Part shown: positions 53,895-64,000 of the stretch, piece by piece
How positions within the stretch are numbered: the stretch's first letter is position 1
Layout of the letters: the number at the start of each line of letters is the position of its first letter
Assembly: GCF_000005505.3 (NCBI RefSeq)
Contig: NC_016131.3
Span: 53,429,355-53,493,354 of the forward strand
Length of the DNA stretch: 64,000 bases
Source of the DNA: Brachypodium distachyon
Lineage: Eukaryota > Streptophyta > Magnoliopsida > Poales > Poaceae
Reading direction: 5' to 3'
The notes under the pieces: model-generated
Databases searched by the model: none
What the model saw: only the letters and a program-made list of their open reading frames with translations
Told to the model about the DNA's origin: nothing
Position numbers and translations under genes: made by a program

Positions 53895-54734
53895 ATGGCT
53901 GCCAGCGGTTTTGGAGTGGCCGAGGCCCTCCACGAGCACGAGTACCCGGCGGCGCCCAATTGCCGGCTGCCGGCGCTGGACGCTCAGCATCGGTGGCATC
54001 CCGACGCCGCCGGTGCCGACAGGCCGGGCTGAAACCACCGCCATCAACACCCATTGGTGGCACGGGCTGACGGTGGCGGAACGCGACGACCCTGGGTGGA
54101 ACCGCGTCACCGGGGCCAACTGGGCGGCGTTCTTCACCGACCGCCACGCCGTCGACATCGCGCAGTACGGGGGCCAGGACAAGCGCCCGCCACCGGGTCG
54201 ATTCAACATCGACGACCGGCGGCGGTTTTGGAGTGGGTGATCCGTGGCGGTGCTCGCGCACATCGCCGCTGGCGATCACCTCCGCCTGGAGGCTCCCCCA
54301 CCACCACCACCGGCACCGGCAGGAAGGCACCAGTACGGCAGCTCCGGCGCCTCCCGCTCCTCCGGCTCCGACTCTTCCCGCAGCGCCTCCTCGCCGGCGC
54401 TGCGCATCAAGGAGGAGCCGGGGGCGTCTTCTACCCGCCAACAGGGGCCGGAGCCGCAGTGGGCGCCGGCACCTGGCGCCAGGACGGCGACCCCGAGGAG
54501 TTCCCGAGGCTGCGGGCGGCGGAGCGTGACAACGAGCGGGAGGCCGAGGAGGCAAAACGCCTCGGCCTCGCCATGACGGATGCTGAGGCGTTGGCGTGGA
54601 GCGCCAAGGAGGCGGAGAGTGAGGCCGCCGAGAAGGAGGAGGGGAAGAGGCCGGCGGCGGAGGTGAAGACGGAGCCGATCGAAATCAACTCCGACGAGGC
54701 GTATCTCGCCTACTTCAGCGACCTCGACGGCTAG
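53895..54734 (+). pseudogene. Transposon-linked grass repeat protein, broken
   Basis: The segment reads in pieces: a short frame from 53,895, then frame 1 with IPTPPVPTG, THWWHGLTVAERDD and RPPPGRFNIDDRRRFW up to an in-frame TGA at 54,238. Next comes a Ser/Pro-rich part with RIKEEPG, and after a further frame change an Ala/Glu-rich helix and a C-terminus VKTEPIEINSDEAYLAYFSD ending at 54,734. I know similar texts as members of a large, repeat-associated protein family in Pooideae. The flank at 54,840-54,960 (…GGATGGAGATGCTC) resembles the end of such elements. Function unknown; at least one stop and two frameshifts. Confidence 0.5.
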
Positions 54735-55080
54735 GCGGCCTTTTTTTATTTTAGAATTATGTAATGAAAAAAGAATTATGTTTAATTAAATTCCGCTGAG
54801 TTTAGTGAATTATCTATTTTGAAATTTTGGGGGTTTCTTATTGGGGGCGCGGCTGGATCACGGCAGAATCCTAAACAATACAAACCTCCGGGCCCCCAAA
54901 CGGCCTAAAAAACGGCTGCGCCGGACGCCTAACGGGGACACGGATGGAGATGCTCTTGCCGCTCTGGCAATACGTAGTCCTTTCCGCGATAGAGTCTCAC
55001 AGGACTCGGTTATCTGAATACGAGACGGTCGGCTTGGTCTGTCCGAATCGGTTGCCCAGATATATCATATCATATGGATC

Positions 55081-55088
55081 TATATATA
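55081..55088 (+). promoter_or_regulatory. TATA box upstream of the CX9C gene
   Basis: TATATATA in the context TCTATATATAGG, about 190 bp upstream of the ATG at 55,279, which would place the start of transcription near 55,115. Confidence 0.55.
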
Positions 55089-55278
55089 GGAGCACTGACC
55101 CCAGCTTCCCCAACCCAACTTTAACCAGAACGGTCGATAGGCAGGCGTCGAGACGAAGGGACGAAGAGCGCTATAGCAGATCTCCAGACTTCCTTCTTCG
55201 CAACAAAAAAAAAGATCTCCAGAGACCAGACTTCCAGAGCGGCTTCGATCGGTCATCTTCTAGCTTGAGCGTTTCGAG

Positions 55279-55977
55279 ATGTTGTTAGGCGGGTGGGTGA
55301 TGATGATTGCAGCTACGCACTACTGCAATAAGGCCCTTGTTCGACCAGGTATACCTTTTCTTCTCCCCTTTAATTAAGTTTAATTACAACAAGTAAGTAT
55401 TCCCTACCAATTTTGTACGGAGTACTAAATTCAGGCATTTATTATGGATCGGAGGGCGTGTTACTTTAGATATTTCGGCTTTGCTTTACACCTCACAGTA
55501 GAATAATGTGCATATATCGTTACTTTGCGTGGTTCGCAGAACAGCGCAAGAGAGCAGAGAAAAGGGGTGAAAGAAAAGCCATGGTGAGGGAATACACCTG
55601 CGCGGAGCACTCCAGGGCTTTCAGAGATGTGAGTACACTACTGCAGCGATTGTTAAATATATCATAATATCTATAATAGGAGTATCAAATAAGTATAATT
55701 TGAAAATATGTATCATAGTGGACATGTTTTTAGATCTTTCTATAAACTTGATCAAGCTCTAAATTTTTTGACTTAGGACAAAGTTAACATGTTACATTTA
55801 GGAACTAAGGAAGTAGCTACTTGGCTTTTTGATGGAAGACTTGTTTCCCTTTTAATTGGTTATTATTGTCTTTGAATCTGTTGTTTTTATTTGCAGTGCA
55901 TCAACAGCAACGACCAGGATAGTACCAAGTGCGAGCTCTTCCATCGACTGCTTGTCAACTGCCGCGCCAATTCATAA
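55279..55977 (+). CDS. Small twin CX9C (CHCH-type) protein, 3 exons
   Basis: Exons 55279-55348, 55540-55628 and 55897-55977 join by GT-AG introns (phase 1, then 0) into 79 residues. The C-terminal half has Cys44-x9-Cys54 and Cys65-x9-Cys75, the twin CX9C signature of proteins imported and oxidised by the MIA40 pathway in the mitochondrial intermembrane space. The inner spacing (10 residues) equals that of COX6b-type proteins, but the rest is not clearly COX6b, COX19, CMC1 or PET191. Residues 24-41 are strongly basic. The first in-frame ATG (a stop lies 6 codons upstream) is taken as start; an internal Met38 giving 42 residues is an alternative. A TATA box lies at 55,081. Mitochondrial location and role are inferred from the cysteine pattern only. 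Confidence 0.65.
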
Positions 55978-57104
55978 GAAGCATGTTCGAGCTTACTTGT
56001 CACTTATCCATGCTTCACTGGGATTTATAGATGAACAGATTAGTCGTCATCGATAGTTTACCATAGATATACTGATTTACAACTGTAATATACGATCATT
56101 TCCTGACTTGCTATTTGGTTTATGGATGCAAACGAATTCCGGTGCATCAGAGCCCGCTGTGAGATGATGTCCATGTTCTAGCGCTCAAACATTTGTTATT
56201 ATTTTGCGCGGTTTCTATGAGTAATAGTTTACACCTGATAGTTGATCTGCAGACTCCAGACATTCCAGAGGCCACATCTAATTCTTAAGTTTCAGTGTTT
56301 CACACTAATGCCTGGGTATGTTTAACTTCTGCGAGGTAGGAATGGATACGGAAACGAGCTGCTGGGCAATAAAATTTTGATGAAATTTCGGTTATCTTGG
56401 TGGGCATCAAAGTTTAGCCGTTTGATCAAAAATTTCAGTTTGACCTCAATTTAAGCCCAGCGCAAAACAGCTCCATGTATATTTGCTCTATTAAAAAAAT
56501 TCAGTATGCCATTTTTCTTTTTTAATGAAAACCGAGTAATTAACTTCTCTAATTTGTGCTTGACAAAATTACGTTTTGCTACAATTTTGATAAAATTTGG
56601 AAAAGTTCAGGTGGAATTTTAAACTCCAAAATCCAAAATAGGTTCTGAAATTCCGGTCATTTCGGTGGCTACTGAAATTTTGGTGAGCACTCCAGGACCT
56701 TTAACGATGCCCGTTATTGCTAGAACCTGACTACCTGAACTATAATGAATTATTACTTGTTATTATCATCACCCAACTAGCTATTGCTTTGATGGTTCCA
56801 AAAGATTTTCAGTGCTTCACAGCCAGTGAGAGGAAAAGGTGTTCATTCTAGCGCTCCCTCTCGCTAAAACTCTTTTCAATTTGCCACTGGTTTTAGAAAA
56901 ATACTAAATGTGTACTGCTCAGTTGCAACGAGACCACAGGACACAGGTCGACTCAGCGGCCTTCTTTATTTCAGAAGTTTACACATGATAGTTGTTGATC
57001 TACAGACTATAAGAGAGTATAGACGCAACATCTGAAGCTTAAATTTCACATCAATGCATGGGTCTATTTGACAGGCGGACACAGGAAAGTTAGTTTTCGT
57101 CACC
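55978..57104. other. Intergenic, 3' ends of two convergent genes
   Basis: 3' UTR of the CX9C gene on the left and of MMSDH (minus) on the right. No other gene seen. Confidence 0.45.
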
Positions 57105-60100
57105 TCACTTCTGTGAGGTGGGCATGGAGAGGGAAACACGCTGCTGTGCCGGCGACTCTTTCCACTGCTGTGTGATAGTCTTGATCTGGGTGAAGAACTG
57201 TACGCCCGCCTTGCCTGCAATTTCATGTTTATCGTGTTAGGCACTGTCGGATGCGACTGCTCTAGCCAGCCAAGAGTGTGTTTGTGACTGTTCGGGAAGG
57301 GTTGGGTGAGATTTGCTTGAGAACGGGGCGTCGCGTCATACCGTAGAAATTCAAGTCTCCTGCAAAGGAGGCTTTGCTGCCAGTGAAGGAGAAGAATGGC
57401 AGGGGTACTGGGATCGGCACATTGATGCCCACCTGCAAAGGGAGGCCATACAATGTGAATAACATGGTCGTCTTACATGGCGTTTTAGATACTCTAAAAC
57501 TATGTTTTAATCAAATTTAAATGTCACAGTCTCGGTTATATCTGAATGGGCACTCTGATCAATTTATATGTGTGGATTCGAGTTAGCAACCAACTTGGAT
57601 TTTCCAATTTGGACAGACACACAGTACTGGCCTACGTCCACTATTTTCTCCAGAACAGGTGATGTAACCAGCTAGCATACAAAATTAAGAAATATATCCT
57701 CCACAAATATGCATGTGACGCGGGGGATGTATGTACTACCTGGCCAGCTTCAATGTCTGTCTGGAATTTCCTTGCAGAGACACCAGATGTGGTAAATATG
57801 GAAGCGCCATTGCCATACCTGAACAAAAAGACATGATGGGATAATTTATAAATCCTTAATTGCGACGTATGTTCTGCTTGGGACTTAGCTCACAGGAGAA
57901 AAAGATTACTTGTTTCTGTTTACAATTTGTATGGCATCATCTAGGCTCTCTGCCTGCAATTGAGGACTCAATCAGTAGAATAACAATTTGATGATGCTTG
58001 AAGGAAATAACTTTTCCATACCTTCATCAAGAGAAGAACTGGACCAAAAATTTCTTCCTGTTTCAACTTTCAAGTTTAGCAAGATTCAGGCAAACATAAC
58101 AATGTGCATGCAAATTTGTTATTCTATTTTGGACATGATGACTAACGAAACAGATGCAATCATCTAATTGAACACTCATGATCATCACCTATAGCTTACA
58201 AGTACTGAACATTGTTATTTAATAAAAGCTGCTTATGAACAGCAAATATTCGATATCCAACATGTACAGTCTTCCGTAATGCTAAAGTTTCACAGAAATA
58301 TGCCATACTATTCATAGAGCATGCAATGCACTAGCTATCAGGCAGTCACAATGTTTTCAAGGGACATGCAAATCAGACATAGCTGGTCCGCTACAAAGAT
58401 GCTAGGAGATTGTCAGCGTACTACGAAAACATTAATTCCAAGGAACCCTATATGCAATGGGCAACACACACATTTTGGGCAGTCACAAACACCTTGGGTA
58501 ACAGTGCTCTATAGTAATTCACTAGAACTTAGAACTTACAGGTCACACACATCAATCGGAAACAAATATACCTTAAGATGCCTTCCATATTTTAGTTTGT
58601 ACAAGATGCAGAGATCACCGGTCCTATGAATATAGCAATGTAAAATATGAATACATTTTGACAGATACCTTGTAACATTCCATATCACTTTTAACATCAG
58701 CCAGGAGGGTCGGGCCCACAAAGTTTCCATCCTCGAAGTCAGGAACCTGACAAGTATACATCTATTAGACTCTGGTATACCAAGACCGTTGCATGCAGGT
58801 AAGCAACTGAATTCTCAAAAATACCACAATCTCTCTCCCATCAAGCACAATACGAGCACCACTCTCAATGCCGCTTTGGACTAACTTGGAGATTCTGTCC
58901 TTGGCCTGTGGGTAGCGAACAGTTAGGACAAGTGATCCACCAAGAAAACAAAGGGCTCTAGTACCAAAGCTATTAAGACAACAGTTCATCATTACTAAAA
59001 ACAGATGTAACATTTTCAACAGGATCATATTCCACATTTAGGTCACATGAAGATTAGGCATTTAACTTGTCATGGTTAATTCGCCTCAAAAAGCTTTCCA
59101 TTCTTAAGAGGCAGCTACTGTACACCTCAACTTACACAGGTACATCAACCAATCTGTTTTGACTTTTGAGGTCTCTTCTCTTGGGCTAACTTTTTTCCAT
59201 TTAAATTTTGAATACGCCTAAACAAAATGAAGATTCTAACTGCAACGTTCAATAAATCTTAAATCTTTGAAAGATATCGAAAGAAATACTATCTCCATTC
59301 TAAAATAGATGACGTCCTAGAAAAAAAATGTGCAATAACTTCTCTAACTTTGACTCATAGTATTTTGATAAATATTTAGGTTGGTCATAGAGAAATAGCA
59401 TCATTAGATTTGTATGAAAAGACAAATATCATATTTGTAAATATTTAACTAACTAGTTCATATAGAAAGTAACAGACAAAGTTAAATATTGGAGGCTGTG
59501 TATATATCCAAAACTAAGGGGTGGCCCGATCTTCTCGTTGAGCTCGTTGTAGATGGATGATAACTCGCGAGACGCTGACGAATCTCTGGCTGACATCTAT
59601 TTAAAAAGTGTGGGATTGCTGTTTTTCTTCACAGGGTCATATTTGAAGATCAGAAGTTGGGAACATAGTTATTTTGTTTACAGATAAACAAGTAATTACA
59701 TGTGAAAAATATTCCCAAACTCCAATCTTATTTCCAGTATGTATCTATAAGTGGCAAGATATGAATAACATGTATGCAGCAACATTTGTTAGAAAACAAA
59801 CCTGTCTGCTGATAACTGGACCAAGGTCCGCATCACTAGCTGTTCCTGAATTAACTACAAGGCTTTTCGCACGTTTTACTAGTTCATCCTCCCTAAACAA
59901 AAGACAAGATTGGCTAAACAACTTTTCTTGGATAGAAATTTGCCTAAGAAATTATCTTGGATAGAATTGTACCATGGTTCTGAACCTCCAACAAAAACAG
60001 CAGTGCTCAATGCCATACACCTTTGCCCGGCAGCACCAAAACCAGCAGCAATAAGGGCATTGAGTGTGGCATCTCGATCAGCATCAGGAAGGATAATGGC

Positions 60101-63100
60101 ATGATTCTTTGCACCCATGTTACACTGAGGAAAAACGACACAGTTATTTTATGTTACACTGCTTACAGCACGAAATGAAGGAAAAATGGTTCTGCAAAAA
60201 ATCATGATCAGAAATGCTAACTCACCTGGACACGCTTCCCATTTGCAGATGCTCTAGAATATATATGCATACCTGCCTGATCGTGAGAGAAGAGATATCA
60301 CAAAATATCATTCTGTGGGAAAGCAAATGACTGTTTGCTAGCTTTGAGCACAGGAGTACAATAATAATATTAAACACAATGTGGTACGTGCTTATAAATC
60401 TAATGTAAATGGTTAAAAAAACAGAACTTATAACTAGACATCTCTGATAGATGAGAACACATCTCTCATGCCATTAGCATGTGTACAGTCAACAGCAAGA
60501 ACACGTGGGTCAGCACAAGTAAGTCCTATTGGAATATTGGCAAATTCAGAATTGGAGGTCAGGATAAAAAATGTCATGTTTTGAAGCGCTATAGTATTAA
60601 TAGCACGCAAGATTAAAAAGAGTCATCTATATATGTGATTTAGAATGCTTGGATATACTAGCTTCCTAGTTGTTCAAACAAGTTCGGGTTAATGACCCAA
60701 ATGAAAAGGAATATGCCAGTAGATATTATGCGGAACAAAATCTTAGTGAGATGGTTGATTGAAAAAAATATGTACCACAAATCAAGGAACAGGGAGGTCA
60801 TTGGCCAACTTACTGTATTGGAACCAACAAAAGATACTGCCTTAATAGCCTCATCATCACAAATGTTGTTGACAACATCCTGGTGAGGTAAAGCAGAAAA
60901 GGAATCAGAATCAATTAGTAACCTAACAAGCCTGGGGACTCCAGCAGAATACGATCGTAGACGTCATTCTTTTCAGAAGAAGGAAAAAAGCATAATAGAT
61001 TCGTGCATCCCATATGAGCAGATAATCCCACAGAGCAATTAAGGCAAATGTTATAATGAAGTTTCAAGACCTGCTGCCTTGCCAATGTTATACAGAGTTA
61101 AGAAACAATAGCTGTATAGCATTGCCCAACAAGTACCAATCATTTTTTTTTGTTCAAAGCTCTAATAAGTGCACCAGAAGTACATGAGAGACAAAGTATA
61201 AACTTAGCGACGACTGATGAGCAAGCAAAGAAAAATAGACTAAAGAAGCAACGTGGCTAAGGATACCATACATGGGTACCATGAACAATGTTCAACACAC
61301 CCTTTGGTAAACCAGCCTCCATTGCTAGCTCCGCAAGCATCATAGCAGCCCCTGAAGATTTGGCAAATATTATACCATCAAACTTCCGAAATCCAAACTG
61401 ATCATGTGCATTTTTGCCAAAGTAGCCTAAATGTACAGAATTTTGCAGGACACATCACTTATTACGATTGTTGCAACTTTTTAATGTATCGGTTCCATGT
61501 TTTAGAAATAATATTAGTTATTGTACATCATAATCTTTACTACTCCCTCCGATCCTAAATTGTTGTCGAAATATTACATGTATCTAGACGCCTTCTAAGA
61601 GTAGATACATCCATATTTAGGCAAATTGGAGACAAGAATTTAGGATCGGAGGGAGTATCTCTTAGTTAGAGTTGGTGTTGATGGTACGTCCTGCCCCATA
61701 CATTCCAAAAATTAGGACCCTCAAATATAATACAATTAGCATATTCCTTAGTACATACAATTAGCACCAGGTTTTCCAGAAATTAGGGCCAATAAAGAGA
61801 AAAAATTCAGAAGGAGAACGGCTCATTCCTTATGTGAAAAACATTTGTTAGGTCAAAATTAAAATAGTATAATAAACTACACAGCAGCCCGCAATCACTG
61901 CTAGTTCAATATCATTTTCCTGTCCACAAGGATCAAGGCAATATTGATCTGGGCAGACAATGAAAGTTGCGTGGAATTAAAGAACTTAGGAGGTTGCCAT
62001 TGCTTTGGAGGGCATGTGTTATGACAGGCAAGGGGTGCAGCAATGTGTGGCGGTGCAGCTTTCAGGGCGCGACCGGACGCTGGCGGTCGGAAGCGCCATC
62101 GATTTGTAGTCCTTCCAGCATGAGCGACCCAACTACAGAGTTGGATTTTCTTGTCATGTGGCAGAGGTTTTGGTAGGTTTGTCACGTCCTGTGCATGTGT
62201 AGATGACTTCTAGGCTGAGTATTGTTTGGTTGTGTTGGTTGTAATGTCTGTCTGGCGGCTGTTGGTCGTAGTCCAGTGTTTCAGCCTAGTCTTAGGCTTG
62301 TAACTATATTATTTCTATCATTGCATCAAGGCGCAAGTGCATTTTCTTGGGAAAAAATTGCAGACCAGACCACTGGAGATCTCTGAAACATCTCCGCCAT
62401 AGAGCTAACTCTCTTTCTTGTCCTTCTCATTTTCTTTTTTTTTTCTTTTCTGTTCATAGAAAGTTTAGTGCAGTTTGCATTGGGTTTGGTTTTTGGTCAA
62501 GGTCAACTTTGGTGACATGTAAACTTTAGCGCCTTCTCTGTGTTATTCTTCTAATTCAAAAGACAAACTAACATAGATTTAGATGCGTGTTGGAGGAAAA
62601 ATGATTATCAAGATCGTAGCGGAATCAGCAACCTACCTTGCAACTCTCTTAATGGACGGTAAGCAGTTCTCCTGCTACCACTTATAAAGAAGAGTCTATA
62701 AAGAAAGGAAGGAAAAAAATTCTGGTGCTATCAAAAGGTAAATTTGTCCTAATAGCATGAAGAGAAGTACAGCCCAGTTACTAATCTATCATGTTACCTA
62801 AGCATGCAGACATGTATTTTTTCTGGTTTTGGTTTGTAAACACCGCAGCAATAACAAGTGTCGTCAACAAACTGGTCAATATTACAGCGATAAAGACAAG
62901 CACCTGGATCCTTTTCTGAAGGCTTTAGAACAAAAGTATTGCCACAAGTAACCGCTATGGGGAACATCTGCAGCCAAGTAACATAAGAAACAACTCGAAT
63001 GATCAAATGTTCTCCCCTGAGTTTAATCATATCAATGAGGACGGACACCAGACATTAACAACAAAATTACTGATAAAGATATGGTGATGAAAAAGTACAG

Positions 63101-64000
63101 GTCATGTCATGTAAACTAAAGTAAGATGCATCACTTAGTACATTGATAGTTGAGTTCACGAGTCCAAGTAATGAAAACAAAATTAATGTCAAAGAAACAG
63201 TGAAGTCGGACATACCCATAGAGGAATCATAGCAGGGAAATTGAACGGGCATATCCCAGCACATACACCAAGTGGCTCCCTGATACTAAAGGTGTCAATC
63301 CCATGGGAAACATTAGATACATATTCGCCCATCTGCAGTGAACCCATCCCACAAGCATGCTCCACCACCTCTACAAGATTAGATGTTTTAAATCAAAAAG
63401 CTTACAGTCGGTGTGTCTAATAGTCAATGTATATAAGTAAGAAATCTCTCTGAGAAAAAGTTGCTTCACAGAATCAAGCATATTAAGTGCACAACTGTTT
63501 TCAGACTACAAGTCCGTAATCACAAAAATAAAAGTGGCATTGATATGTCATGCAATCTAAAAGGCGTGAAGACTTTATTAAAAAACATTATACTGCATCA
63601 TAAGGATAACTTGCTACTAGAGCACACAAATTTTGTATGTGTAAAGGTTTTAAAACAATTTAGCATGTAGCATTATGCATTCTAGCTTCTAAGCATAAAT
63701 TAAGATGAATTACTATCTAACTAAGGAGCAAAAGGGCAAAACAAGTCAAGGATGTGAAAACTCACCTAGCCCACGGAATACATCGCCCCAAGCATCTTTA
63801 AGCGTCTTCCCCTGCTCAGTTGTAATGTTCTCTGCCAGCTTATCCTAATATCACCACCAATAAGCACAGAATTATTACAGCAGGAACCAATCAAGGAATG
63901 AATGAGTACTTGTAAGCTCTCCAATAAGCCGATTTGTAGTATCCAATGGTTACTTTAAAAAAAAAACTAGAACTGTTTACCATGTTGGCCCGGATGAGTT
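57105..64000 (-). CDS. ALDH6B2: Methylmalonate-semialdehyde dehydrogenase (acylating), mitochondrial; 5' part off the window
   Basis: Minus-strand exons in the window: 64000-63981 (cut by the edge), 63844-63766, 63370-63216, 62967-62904, 61351-61272, 60879-60814, 60276-60226, 60124-59973, 59892-59802, 58905-58825, 58746-58669, 58057-58022, 57953-57910, 57818-57740, 57432-57342, 57214-57105. All joints are GT-AG and the frame is open: about 425 codons including the stop. Motifs in order: [70 protein letters not shown], the catalytic [17 protein letters not shown] and [15 protein letters not shown]. It catalyses CoA- and NAD-dependent oxidative decarboxylation of methylmalonate semialdehyde and malonate semialdehyde to propionyl- and acetyl-CoA in valine, uracil/thymine and inositol breakdown (family knowledge). 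The missing N-terminus (about 110 residues) would hold the presequence. Confidence 0.95.
59286..59520. mobile_element. Degenerate Stowaway-like element in an MMSDH intron
   Basis: TACTATCTCCATTCTAAAAT at the left and AGTTAAATATTGGAGGC at the right suggest a worn, longer Stowaway-type MITE. The ends no longer match well. Confidence 0.4.
61541..61657. mobile_element. Stowaway-type MITE in an MMSDH intron
   Basis: TACTCCCTCCGATCCTAAAT and the near-perfect inverted end ATTTAGGATCGGAGGGAGTA, TA-flanked, 117 bp. Best preserved copy of the family also found at 200, 7,585, 25,137 and 25,478. Confidence 0.9.
62020..62360 (+). mobile_element. Retroposon-like 3' end in an MMSDH intron
   Basis: GC-rich text followed by GTTGGTTGTAATGTCTGTC, TTGTAACTATATTATTTC and CAAGGCGCAAGTGC, then a short A run, as in 3' ends of grass LINEs. 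No coding region, target duplication or 5' end recognised. Confidence 0.35.

Overview
The window is nuclear DNA of a grass (Poaceae, probably Pooideae). Evidence: Stowaway-type MITEs with TACTCCCTCC termini throughout, GC-rich first exons, GT-AG split genes with plant-type products, a Sirevirus-like Copia retrotransposon, CACTA/Mutator/hAT/Harbinger remnants and LINE tails. All family assignments are by eye; no database search was run.

Layout. 1-31,000 is transposon-rich and holds no convincing host gene: a CACTA-like element (about 726-5,210) with a complete four-exon Tnp1/En-Spm-type gene and an apparently captured sugar-transferase exon piece; a 575-bp Mutator-type MITE with 9-bp TSD (6,229-6,803); LINE 3' tails; an 11.3-kb Sirevirus-like Copia element with 5-bp TSD (12,038-23,329) nested in an older Copia-like element; a second Mutator-like foldback (24,224-25,097); and a Harbinger-like element (26,649-30,885) that has itself been invaded by a MULE (about 27,016-30,461).

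31,300-64,000 is gene-bearing. On the minus strand lies a complete 15-exon organellar RADA gene (31,316-45,245), with several kb of intron 9 made of repeats, including two large inverted repeats. Then come TRAPPC4/TRS23 on the plus strand (47,987-50,179), an At4g14100-like secretory protein gene on the minus strand (51,103-52,537), a possible mitochondrial insertion, a transposon-linked pseudogene (53,895-54,734), a three-exon 79-residue twin CX9C protein gene (55,279-55,977), and the 3' sixteen exons of mitochondrial methylmalonate-semialdehyde dehydrogenase on the minus strand, running off the right edge. RADA and TRAPPC4 are divergent; TRAPPC4 and the At4g14100-like gene converge. Three of the host products act in organelles (RADA, the CX9C protein by inference, MMSDH), but nothing suggests coordinated function; this is ordinary plant gene order.

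The most unusual signals are: the extra gene downstream of pol in the Sirevirus-like element, which looks like a separately promoted, spliced gene preceded by the same palindromic boxes as the LTR; the ~1.2-kb foldback inside a RADA intron; the captured exon in the CACTA element; and the nested MULE with a 43-bp satellite.
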